A stretch of 10,381 nucleotides of DNA. It comes from Dehalococcoidales bacterium (GTDB lineage Bacteria; Chloroflexota; Dehalococcoidia; Dehalococcoidales; JAQTVP01). The DNA lies in assembly GCA_028707015.1 (NCBI GenBank), contig JAQTVP010000043.1, forward strand, positions 1-10,381. Reading direction: 5' to 3'. The notes under the pieces were generated by a model. It was not told where the DNA came from. It did not search any database and saw only the letters and a list, made by a program, of their open reading frames with translations. Of the stretch, positions 1 to 6,481 are shown piece by piece (position 1 is the first letter of the stretch; every line of letters starts with the position of its first letter). Position numbers and translations under genes: made by a program.

Positions 1-2
1 GA

Positions 3-475
3 TATCTGGCAACAGCACCATTTGCACAGCCTTATTTTGAGGTTTATAAAAATGATAACGGCAGTTACTCCAACTGGTCAGAACGCCATATCGCCTATGC
101 TGCCGGTCTGGGTACTTTTAGTCTTTAGATGGTTTTATTACCGAAAAAGGGATTGCACACCGTTGCGGCAGTGTAGTTACTAACCTGATACTACCAGCCA
201 GCCCCAGAACAGCTGATGGACCATATTCTAACTGCCTTTTCTATGTAAACAAAAGTTGTAAAGCCTGCATCGCCCGCTGCCCTGCCGAAGCAATTTCTGA
301 AAAAGGTCACGATAAGAATTTATGCGGTGCATACCTTAGAGGGATTGGCTATTCATCGGAAGGATTAAAAGAGGGATATAAAAATGATACCAGTACCGCT
401 GGTTGCGGTTTATGTCAAGTAAAAGTACCCTGTGAATTCAGAAATCCGACAAAAAAGTTAAAGAAAGTAACCTAG
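3..475 (+). pseudogene. QueG-like 4Fe-4S double-cluster protein, 5'-truncated by window edge and frameshifted
   Basis: The gene enters from the left edge. Frame 3 (from base 3) reads 41 residues, including YSNWSERHIAYAAGLGTFSL, and stops at TAG 126-128. The same protein resumes in the next frame (128-475) with DGFITEKGIAHRCGSVV and runs to TAG 473-475. Adding one T to the T run at 124-126 joins the halves as GTFSLLDGFITEKG, so this is a one-base loss in a homopolymer, either a real mutation or a sequencing/assembly error. The second half carries ferredoxin-like cysteines: C-x7-C-x2-C-x3-CP, followed by a later C-x2-C-x6-C, as expected for two 4Fe-4S clusters. The segment resembles proteins often annotated epoxyqueuosine reductase (COG1600-like) or 4Fe-4S double-cluster proteins of anaerobes, but the missing N-terminus prevents a firm assignment. 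A role in queuosine synthesis is not shown. It converges on mtaB, about 70 bp downstream. Confidence 0.75.
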
Positions 476-508
476 ATGCTAAAAATAATTAGTTAATCTA
501 CTAGTTAT

Positions 509-526
509 GAATATTATATAATATTC
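509..526. terminator. Perfect 18-bp AT-rich palindrome in convergent gap, possible bidirectional terminator
   Basis: GAATATTATATAATATTC is its own exact reverse complement. It lies in the 69-bp gap between the end of the Fe-S gene (+) and the end of mtaB (-). T-rich sequence follows on the + side (about 527-540), and on the - side the strand reads into a T-rich tract further away (revcomp of about 481-490). The position suits a terminator serving both convergent genes. The stem is almost all A-T, with only one G-C pair at its base, so it would be weak. It could also be a protein binding site. Confidence 0.4.
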
Positions 527-544
527 TCTTTTATATTTATCTGA

Positions 545-1825
545 TTATTCAGATACCTTTCCCCATATCCCATTCCCCTTAATCTCTCTTAACTCTACTG
601 GCAGTATTTCATTAGTTAAATCCTGTTTGCTTTTAGTATAAATTCTTATGTAATTATCGGTAAGGCCAGACCATATTTTATTAGTCTGCTTTTCCCACAA
701 TACAGGCATAACCCTGCCCAAAAAATTCTTATTAAAATTTTGACCACTTTGTTCAGCTAAAGCCAACATTTTCTGGCTACGCTGTTTTTTAATCTTATCC
801 TCCACTTTTTCAAACATAAGGCTAGCTTGAGTTCCTTCCCGCGATGAAAAGGAGAAAACATGGATTCGTGAAAAACCAATGTCCTGGCAAAACTGATAGT
901 TATCATTAAATTCTGCCTCAGTTTCACCAGGAAAACCAATAATAACATCAGTAGTAATAGCTGCATCAGGCACTATAGTTCGAATGAGAGCCACCGATTG
1001 CAAGTAATCACTAGCTGTATACTGCCGTTTCATTCGATTAAGCACACTATTACTGCCACTCTGCAGAGATAGGTGGAAATGGGGGCAAAGTCTTTTGTTA
1101 TCCCATAAATTGATGAGCTCATGTGCTATTTCTTGAGGCTGGAGAGAGGAAAGTCTCAACCGAAGAATAGTAGTCTCAGTTAATATGCATTCTATAAGTT
1201 TTTTTAAATTATATCCCTCATAGTAGTAAGAGCCTATTTTTACACCGGTTAGCACTATTTCTTTATAACCATTATCAATCTGGCGATTAATCTCAGCAAT
1301 AATCTGTTTAACAGGCAAGCTTTTTTCTTCCTTCCGCACTAGTGGCACAATACAATAAGAACAGAAATTATTGCACCCATCCTGTATTTTAATAAAGGAA
1401 CGAGTTTTAAAACTATCATAATAAGCATCACTAATATCCGATTGAACATGGGTTGTACGACTAAGATACCCCGAATTTTCCAGTATCTGTAATAAATATG
1501 GTTTTTGATTATTATCCAGAACCAGATCAACTCCATCAATCCGATAAATATCTTCAGATGCCCGCTCTGCATAGCAACCGGTAGCCACCAGTAAAGCATC
1601 AGGATTTCGGCGATGAGCCGACCTGAGCCATTGCCGTGATTTACGATCAGCTATACGGGTAACAGTACATGTATTCAGTATATATACATCAGCATTATCA
1701 GAAGAAGACACCATTGTGTATCCGGCATCAATAAATTGCTTACTCAGATACTCTGTTTCAGCTTGATTCAACTTACAGCCCAGAGTATCCAAAGCAATTC
1801 GTACATCTTTTTGGTTTTGATTCAC
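545..1825 (-). CDS. mtaB: tRNA (N6-threonylcarbamoyladenosine(37)-C2)-methylthiotransferase MtaB
   Basis: Radical-SAM methylthiotransferase of 426 residues. By family it converts t6A37 to ms2t6A37 in ANN-decoding tRNAs in the cytoplasm. The N-terminal MTTase domain shows the three ligands of the auxiliary 4Fe-4S cluster: Cys17 (GCKLNQAE, typical of MtaB), Cys53 (NTCTVT) and Cys84 (TGCYAE). The radical SAM motif CNNFCSYC gives Cys151, Cys155 and Cys158. GFPGET (297-302) and FSFSSREGT (324-332) fit the SAM barrel, and a TRAM-like tRNA-binding region covers about 365-426. The stretch after the radical SAM cysteines reads PLVRKEEKSLP rather than the usual Arg/Gly-rich PxxRGxxRSR, probably lineage variation. 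The start is GTG (1823-1825), with AGGAA 7 bases upstream on the minus strand; the stop is TAA. It is divergent from fabF and appears monocistronic. MiaB is unlikely given GCKLNQAE and the length. Confidence 0.93.
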   Translation of the reverse strand: MNQNQKDVRIALDTLGCKLNQAETEYLSKQFIDAGYTMVSSSDNADVYILNTCTVTRIADRKSRQWLRSAHRRNPDALLVATGCYAERASEDIYRIDGVDLVLDNNQKPYLLQILENSGYLSRTTHVQSDISDAYYDSFKTRSFIKIQDGCNNFCSYCIVPLVRKEEKSLPVKQIIAEINRQIDNGYKEIVLTGVKIGSYYYEGYNLKKLIECILTETTILRLRLSSLQPQEIAHELINLWDNKRLCPHFHLSLQSGSNSVLNRMKRQYTASDYLQSVALIRTIVPDAAITTDVIIGFPGETEAEFNDNYQFCQDIGFSRIHVFSFSSREGTQASLMFEKVEDKIKKQRSQKMLALAEQSGQNFNKNFLGRVMPVLWEKQTNKIWSGLTDNYIRIYTKSKQDLTNEILPVELREIKGNGIWGKVSE

Positions 1826-1872
1826 TACAACGTTCCTATCATAATTACAGTATATTATTAGATGACACGAGC

Positions 1873-1902
1873 ATTATACTTTTCATATTCTTACAGGGTC
1901 AA
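1873..1902 (-). promoter_or_regulatory. Sigma70-type promoter for mtaB
   Basis: On the minus strand, -35 TTGACC (1902-1897) and a consensus -10 TATAAT (1878-1873) are separated by 18 bases. Transcription would begin near 1866 and leave a leader of about 40 bases containing the AGGAA ribosome site before the GTG start. Five of six -35 and all six -10 bases match consensus. No experiment supports it. Confidence 0.6.
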
Positions 1903-1910
1903 ATGGAAGA

Positions 1911-1940
1911 TTAAACTTGCCTAAAAGTTAATTTTATGAT
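1911..1940 (+). promoter_or_regulatory. Weak candidate promoter for fabF-recJ
   Basis: TTAAAC (1911-1916) and TATGAT (1935-1940) are spaced by 18 bases on the + strand, pointing at fabF. The -10 is good (5/6) and the -35 poor (3/6). It lies back to back with the mtaB promoter, so the two could be co-regulated. Other -10-like A/T runs nearby make the exact site uncertain. Confidence 0.3.
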
Positions 1941-1997
1941 AAATATAAGAGACGAATATTCTCCCAAAATAATAACGTGAATGGCAGGTATATAAGA

Positions 1998-3251
1998 TTG
2001 ATAAATGGTAATAGTAGAGTAGTGGTTACTGGCATAGGTATGGTTAATCCGCTAGGATTGGATACCTCAACCACCTGGGAAGGTCTTATATCTGGCAAAT
2101 CAGGGATAGATTACATTACATCATTTGATACGGAACAATTTAATACTAAAATTGCTGGCGAAATAAAAGATTTTATACCTACTGATTATGTTAACCGTAA
2201 AGATGCTCGCCACATGGACCGTTTTGCTCAGATAGCAGTTGCTGCCAGCCGGGAAGCAATGAAACAATCTGGTTTAGAAATTGTTGATAGTAATCAGGAT
2301 AATATCGGCGTAATAATAGGTAGTGGCATTGGCGGATTGAATACCTTGTTCAAGCAAACCAAAGTACTGCTGGATAGAGGACCACAGAAAGTAAGCCCTT
2401 TCTTAATACCAATGATGATTACCGATATGGCAGCATCTCAGGTATCAATTGCACTAGGAATAAAAGGTCCTAATCTCTGTGTTACCTCAGCCTGTTCTAG
2501 TGGCTCAGATGCGATTGGAGCTGCCTTTGAACTAATCAAACGCGGTGATATTCAGGCGATGATAGCTGGTGGCAGTGAGTCAACAATCAATGAAGTATGT
2601 ATTTCTGCTTTTAATGCTCTTAATGCCCTTTCTACGAGGAATAATGAACCACAGTTGGCATCTCGACCTTTTGATGCCGAGAGAGAGGGCTTTGTTATTG
2701 GAGAAGGATCCTGTATCCTCGTCCTTGAAAATCTTTTACATGCCCAGAAACGAGGAGCCAACATCTTGGCAGAAGTAGTAGGTTATGGAGCCAGTGCTGA
2801 CGCGTATCACATTACACAACCAATTGAAAGTGGAGCCGGTGCGGCCAGAGCAATGGAAATAACACTCCAGAAAGCAGGTTTGGTCCCCAGTGATATTAAC
2901 TATATTAATGCTCATGGTACGTCTACGCAGCTAAATGACAGAATGGAAACGAATGCAATAAAAGCTGTTTTTGGAGATTATGCTTCTAATATAGCTATAA
3001 GCTCAACAAAATCAATGACAGGACATCTGATTGGATGTGCCGGTGCTATTGAAGCTGCAATTTGTATTTTAGTTATTCTGAATGGGATTATACCTCCAAC
3101 AATAAACCTTACCCATCCTGACCCGGAATGTGATTTGGATTATGTACCTAATACAGCTCGCCAAGCAAAAGTTGTCACTGCTCAAACTAATTCTTTTGGT
3201 TTCGGTGGTCATAATTCCGTTTTGATATTTCAGCAATATAATGAGGCTTGA
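1998..3251 (+). CDS. fabF: 3-oxoacyl-[acyl-carrier-protein] synthase II (beta-ketoacyl-ACP synthase II)
   Basis: Condenses malonyl-ACP with acyl-ACP in type II fatty acid elongation; cytosolic. The N-terminal thiolase fold opens with RVVVTGIGMVNPLG. From the TTG start (417 residues) the catalytic triad is Cys166 (TSACSSG), His306 (NAHGTSTQLND) and His343 (KSMTGHLIGCAG), with the conserved Lys338. The C-terminal glycine-rich loop is NSFGFGGHN. Length and motif positions match E. coli FabF (413 residues, Cys163) closely. A GTG at 1977 opens the same frame 7 codons earlier but has no ribosome site and would give an overlong N-terminus. TTG 1998 has AGG at 1986-1988 and fits the family better, so I prefer it. 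The stop TGA (3249-3251) overlaps the recJ initiation region, so the two are co-transcribed. No other fatty acid synthesis genes are present in the window. Confidence 0.94.
   Translation: MINGNSRVVVTGIGMVNPLGLDTSTTWEGLISGKSGIDYITSFDTEQFNTKIAGEIKDFIPTDYVNRKDARHMDRFAQIAVAASREAMKQSGLEIVDSNQDNIGVIIGSGIGGLNTLFKQTKVLLDRGPQKVSPFLIPMMITDMAASQVSIALGIKGPNLCVTSACSSGSDAIGAAFELIKRGDIQAMIAGGSESTINEVCISAFNALNALSTRNNEPQLASRPFDAEREGFVIGEGSCILVLENLLHAQKRGANILAEVVGYGASADAYHITQPIESGAGAARAMEITLQKAGLVPSDINYINAHGTSTQLNDRMETNAIKAVFGDYASNIAISSTKSMTGHLIGCAGAIEAAICILVILNGIIPPTINLTHPDPECDLDYVPNTARQAKVVTAQTNSFGFGGHNSVLIFQQYNEA
3243..3246 (+). promoter_or_regulatory. recJ ribosome binding site inside the fabF 3' end
   Basis: GAGG within the penultimate fabF codons. 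It is only 1 base from the first in-frame TTG (3248) but 7 bases from the second TTG (3254), the usual distance. It therefore favours 3254 as the recJ start and implies translational coupling to fabF termination at 3249-3251. Confidence 0.6.
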
Positions 3252-3253
3252 GC

Positions 3254-4954
3254 TTGAACCATAGACGCTGGAACCTTTTGCCAGTGGTTCCCTCCAGACA
3301 TGTAGATAATATCTTTGGTTATTCGCCTTTAATAATACAGCTGCTATATAATCGTGGCATTACTGAATTATCCCAAATAATATCATTCTTCAGTATGGAT
3401 GAAAAGTCATCCAGTAATCCATTTCTTTTACCGGATATGCAACAGGCAGTATCCAGAATTTACCGCGCTTTACTTTCCGGGGAAAATATTGCTGTCTATG
3501 GTGATTATGATGCTGATGGCATTGCCGGAACTGCTCTACTGGTCAAAGGTTTATCTTATCTTGGCGGGAATGTTATACCCTACATACCGCACCGCTTGAC
3601 AGAGGGCTATGGACTTAAAACAACTGCCTTAAAAGAACTCCACCAACAGAACATCAGCCTAGTTATTACTGTTGACTGTGGAATTACTGATCTATCCCAG
3701 GTAAAGCAGGCAAATAGAATGGGGCTCGATGTAATTATTACTGATCATCACAACCCTCTACCGGAAATTCCTCCGGCTATAGCCTCAGTAAACCCTAAAC
3801 GAACTGATTCTATTTACCCTTTTTCAGAATTATCTGGCACTGGGGTAGCCTATAAACTTTTGCAGGCTCTATTTCAAAGCCTTGGTAAAGAAGAAAAACT
3901 AATGGCATTTCTAGATTTAGTAGCTTTGGGAACTATAGCAGATATGACACCGCTGGTAAGTGAAAACCGTTATTTAGTTAAGCAAGGATTAAAACTGATT
4001 AATAATCACTCGCCGCTTTGGATTACAGAATTAATGGCTCAAACTGGTTATAACGGCGATAATCTTGACGAAGAAAGTTTTTCCTGGGTTCTAGCTCCAC
4101 GAATAAATGCCGCCGGCAGATTAGCGCACGCTATGAATAGTTACAAATTATTAATGTCAGAATCACCAGAAGAGGCACGGCAGTTAGCTATATGGTTGGA
4201 AGAAAAAAATGTTGAAAGACAAAAATTAACCATTAAGTTTTTAAATCAAGCCAGAGAGCAAATATTATCCCGGGAGTTTCCTCCACTTTTAATAGCTTCA
4301 GACCATGATTATCCAGTGGGTATAATTGGTTTAATAGCTGGCAGGTTAACTGAAGAATTTTATCGCCCGACAATTGCTATTAGAACCGGGGAACTAAACA
4401 GTACCGGTAGTTGTCGCAGCATTCCGGAGTTTAATATTATCCATGCCCTGAATCAATGTAGAAGTCTTTTATCTCATTTTGGCGGTCATTCACAAGCCGC
4501 CGGATTTACATTGCCAACCAAGAATTTAGCGCAATTCAATCAGCAACTTTCTCAACTGGCTACACTCCAACTGGCCAAGGTAGACCTACGCCCCCAGCTA
4601 AATATTGACACCGAAATAACCCTGGATAATCTTGGTGGAGATACTTTCCAAAATATACAGCAGCTGACCCCTTTTGGACACGGCAATCCAATCCCTATCT
4701 TTCTCAGCAAACAGGTAGAAGTTATTAATTGTCGATCGATGGGTAGTAATGGCGATCATCTACGGATAAAATTAAAACAAGGTAATAGTATATGGGATGG
4801 AGTAGCATTTAAGCTGGGTAGTTTCCGGAATGATGTAGCAACACCTCTTGACATTGTGTATAATCTAGCAATTGACAGATGGCAAGCAGTAGAAAAGCTA
4901 AGGCTTAATATTCTTGACTTTAAGCAAAGTTTTTCTAACAATCTCCAGAGGTAA
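3254..4954 (+). CDS. recJ: Single-stranded-DNA-specific 5'-3' exonuclease RecJ
   Basis: DHH-family nuclease acting on ssDNA in RecF-type recombination, mismatch repair and stalled-fork processing. With the TTG at 3254 it is 566 residues, close to E. coli RecJ (577). Visible metal-binding motifs: motif I GDYDADG (Asp84, Asp86, Asp88), motif II VDCG (Asp141), motif III DHH (164-166) and motif IV ADMTPL (Asp230). RINAAGR follows at about 283-289. The DHHA1 domain carries GSCRS and GGHSQAAG (about 410-417). A C-terminal OB-fold region begins around LTPFGHGNP (471-479). An earlier in-frame TTG (3248) forms a TTGA overlap with the fabF stop but is too close to the GAGG ribosome site. The gene ends with tandem stops TAA-TAG (4952-4957). 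All catalytic residues are present, so it should be active. The fabF-recJ pairing looks like simple operon sharing rather than a functional link. Confidence 0.94.
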   Translation: MNHRRWNLLPVVPSRHVDNIFGYSPLIIQLLYNRGITELSQIISFFSMDEKSSSNPFLLPDMQQAVSRIYRALLSGENIAVYGDYDADGIAGTALLVKGLSYLGGNVIPYIPHRLTEGYGLKTTALKELHQQNISLVITVDCGITDLSQVKQANRMGLDVIITDHHNPLPEIPPAIASVNPKRTDSIYPFSELSGTGVAYKLLQALFQSLGKEEKLMAFLDLVALGTIADMTPLVSENRYLVKQGLKLINNHSPLWITELMAQTGYNGDNLDEESFSWVLAPRINAAGRLAHAMNSYKLLMSESPEEARQLAIWLEEKNVERQKLTIKFLNQAREQILSREFPPLLIASDHDYPVGIIGLIAGRLTEEFYRPTIAIRTGELNSTGSCRSIPEFNIIHALNQCRSLLSHFGGHSQAAGFTLPTKNLAQFNQQLSQLATLQLAKVDLRPQLNIDTEITLDNLGGDTFQNIQQLTPFGHGNPIPIFLSKQVEVINCRSMGSNGDHLRIKLKQGNSIWDGVAFKLGSFRNDVATPLDIVYNLAIDRWQAVEKLRLNILDFKQSFSNNLQR

Positions 4955-5009
4955 TAGATAAAGCGACTAATTTGCCACAGGATTGGTTACCACCTTAACT
5001 TCAGATTTA

Positions 5010-5039
5010 TTGGTAAATGTGATACACAGTTTTTAAAAT
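5010..5039 (+). promoter_or_regulatory. Weak candidate promoter upstream of the MFS gene
   Basis: TTGGTA (5010-5015) and TAAAAT (5034-5039) lie 18 bases apart. A second -10-like TATAAA (5050-5055) has no good -35. Between the boxes, TGTGATACACA (5018-5028) is a short inverted repeat (TGTG-ATA-CACA) that could be an operator. Nothing else is evident in the 133-bp gap after recJ, and no convincing terminator with a T tract is visible there. Confidence 0.25.
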
Positions 5040-5087
5040 CGCTAATAGCTATAAAATATTATTAGTAACAATGGAGAAGGGGAAATA

Positions 5088-6326
5088 TTGAAGCCCACAA
5101 AACAATCCTGGAAAATGATTATACCTAAGAAAATTAGAAACAGTACACTATTTTCAGGATTACTCCCTCTTTTTGTTTTAGCACACTTTGCACATCATTT
5201 ATTGACAGCACTTCCCGTACCTCTTTTACCATTGATTCGTGAAAATTTTTCTTTAGATTATACACAAGCAGGAATAGTGGTTTCAGTATTCAGTCTTTCA
5301 TATGGTATCGGGCAATTACCTGCCGGATGGCTAGCTGACCGTATTGGTACTAGGATATTACTGACTATCGGTATCTGCGGGGTGGCAGTTGCCGGATTAT
5401 TAGTTGGTCTATCACAAACATATGTGATGATGATTGCCTTTTTGATACTTATGGGATTAGTTGGTGGAGGTTATCACCCATCGGCATCACCTCTTATTTC
5501 GTCCTCAATTGAGCCTAAAAACAGAGGTAAAGCATTAGGATACCACCTCATTGGTGGTGGTGGTAGTTTTTTCCTGTCACCACTCATTGCTGCGGCTATT
5601 TCTTCCGTCTGGGGCTGGCGCGGCTCATTCATCACACTAGCAATTCCAACTATGATATTCGGGATTATATTTTATCTATTACTGAGCCGGAAAGGAAAAC
5701 CAACCAATACCAAACCAATATTAATCTCTAATACTACTAATTCCGTAAAGATATCATCTAACCCAATGAATTTACGCCGCCTAATCCCATTTATGTTTTT
5801 AACTTCTTTCACCCAGGCAGTAACTTTTTCTATTATAACTTTCATACCATTATTTATGGTTGATCAATTCAGTGTCAGTAAAGAAACAGCAGCAGCATCC
5901 ATATCTATCATCTACTTTGCCGGACTTTGGGCTAGTCCTCTTGGTGGTTATCTGTCTGATCGCTTTGGCAGAGTACCAATACTGCTCGCATCCTGTTTAA
6001 TTACTGGTCCTACTATTTACCTGCTAAACTTAACTTCTTATGGTTTAGCTAGTAGTGCTCTTTTATTATTTCTTGGCATTATTATGTATATTCGTATGCC
6101 AACTTCAGAATCTTATATCATCGGTCAATCGTCAGAGCAACGCCGTTCCACAATACTTGGCATATATTATTTCGCCAATATGGAGGGGGGTGGTCTGCTC
6201 ACTCCGCTAATGGGCACTTTTATAGATAATCTAGGTTATTACACCAGTTTTACTATAGCCGGTATTGCTGTAGTCTCGATGACATTTATCTGTGGCATAT
6301 TCCTGTGGGGTAAAAAAGATTACTAA
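5088..6326 (+). CDS. MFS transporter, 12 transmembrane segments
   Basis: Major facilitator superfamily inner-membrane carrier, 412 residues. Two bundles of hydrophobic segments are separated by a polar central loop at about 201-230 (KGKPTNTKP onward), the usual 6+6 layout. The inter-helix motif A appears in the first half as GWLADRIGTR (80-89) and again in the second half as GGYLSDRFGR (286-295). An unusual His cluster, HFAHH (33-37), lies in the first helix, followed by a Pro-rich LPVPLLPLI. It resembles broad drug/metabolite MFS groups, including fosmidomycin-resistance-like carriers, but the substrate cannot be read from sequence. The start is TTG (5088) with AAGGGG ending 5 bases upstream. 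Gaps on both sides suggest a separate transcription unit, although export or uptake of a compound used by the following ior genes is possible. Confidence 0.88.
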   Translation: MKPTKQSWKMIIPKKIRNSTLFSGLLPLFVLAHFAHHLLTALPVPLLPLIRENFSLDYTQAGIVVSVFSLSYGIGQLPAGWLADRIGTRILLTIGICGVAVAGLLVGLSQTYVMMIAFLILMGLVGGGYHPSASPLISSSIEPKNRGKALGYHLIGGGGSFFLSPLIAAAISSVWGWRGSFITLAIPTMIFGIIFYLLLSRKGKPTNTKPILISNTTNSVKISSNPMNLRRLIPFMFLTSFTQAVTFSIITFIPLFMVDQFSVSKETAAASISIIYFAGLWASPLGGYLSDRFGRVPILLASCLITGPTIYLLNLTSYGLASSALLLFLGIIMYIRMPTSESYIIGQSSEQRRSTILGIYYFANMEGGGLLTPLMGTFIDNLGYYTSFTIAGIAVVSMTFICGIFLWGKKDY

Positions 6327-6464
6327 ACCAAACCTTTATTGTCCTCGTTATATCTCTCTGAAAAAGATAAGACGGCATAACTTGTTAATTCACTATAATT
6401 CATCTGTACCCGTAAGAAAAATGATTGAACAATGAATTTTTATCAAATTGTGGTTTTTTTGTGC

Positions 6465-6470
6465 TATAAT
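6465..6470 (+). promoter_or_regulatory. Extended -10 promoter for iorA, nearly leaderless
   Basis: TGCTATAAT (6462-6470) contains a perfect TATAAT with an upstream TG, an extended -10. No good -35 lies 16-18 bases upstream; TTATCA (6440-6445) would have a 19-base spacer. The last T is only 11 bases before the iorA ATG at 6482. Initiation near A6478 would leave an untranslated leader of about 4 bases, and no Shine-Dalgarno sequence is present. Upstream, ATTG-AA-CAAT (6424-6433) is a small inverted repeat that could bind a regulator. Confidence 0.6.
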
Positions 6471-6481
6471 AATTCTCAGTT

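Noticed and set aside
120..130. Programmed -1 frameshift in the Fe-S gene
   Set aside because: No X-XXY-YYZ slippery heptamer or evident downstream pseudoknot; a lost T in a short homopolymer is simpler.
757..966. Small open frames on - inside mtaB (757-966 and 1339-1599)
   Set aside because: They lie wholly within the conserved mtaB reading frame, have low-complexity Leu/Ile-rich products and no ribosome site; they are shadows.
1981..1995. ATG at 1981 as a start for fabF
   Set aside because: It is out of frame with fabF and stops after four codons.
2552..2778. Open frames on both strands inside fabF
   Set aside because: They overlap the conserved FabF core around RPFDAEREGFVIGEG; no recognisable domain in the alternative frames.
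3399..3599. Open frame inside recJ in another frame, and 4756-4941 on -
   Set aside because: Both lie under conserved RecJ sequence and show no family features.
5071..5091. Mini-frame ATG...TGA encoding MEKGKY, overlapping the MFS TTG start
   Set aside because: Its bases are the purine-rich ribosome site of the MFS gene; with no ribosome site of its own it is most likely a by-product of that sequence rather than a leader peptide.
6340..6386. Imperfect hairpin GTTAT...ATAAC with inner TATCT/AGATA after the MFS gene, as terminator
   Set aside because: The arms are short, asymmetric and not followed by a T tract; not supportable as a terminator or riboswitch.
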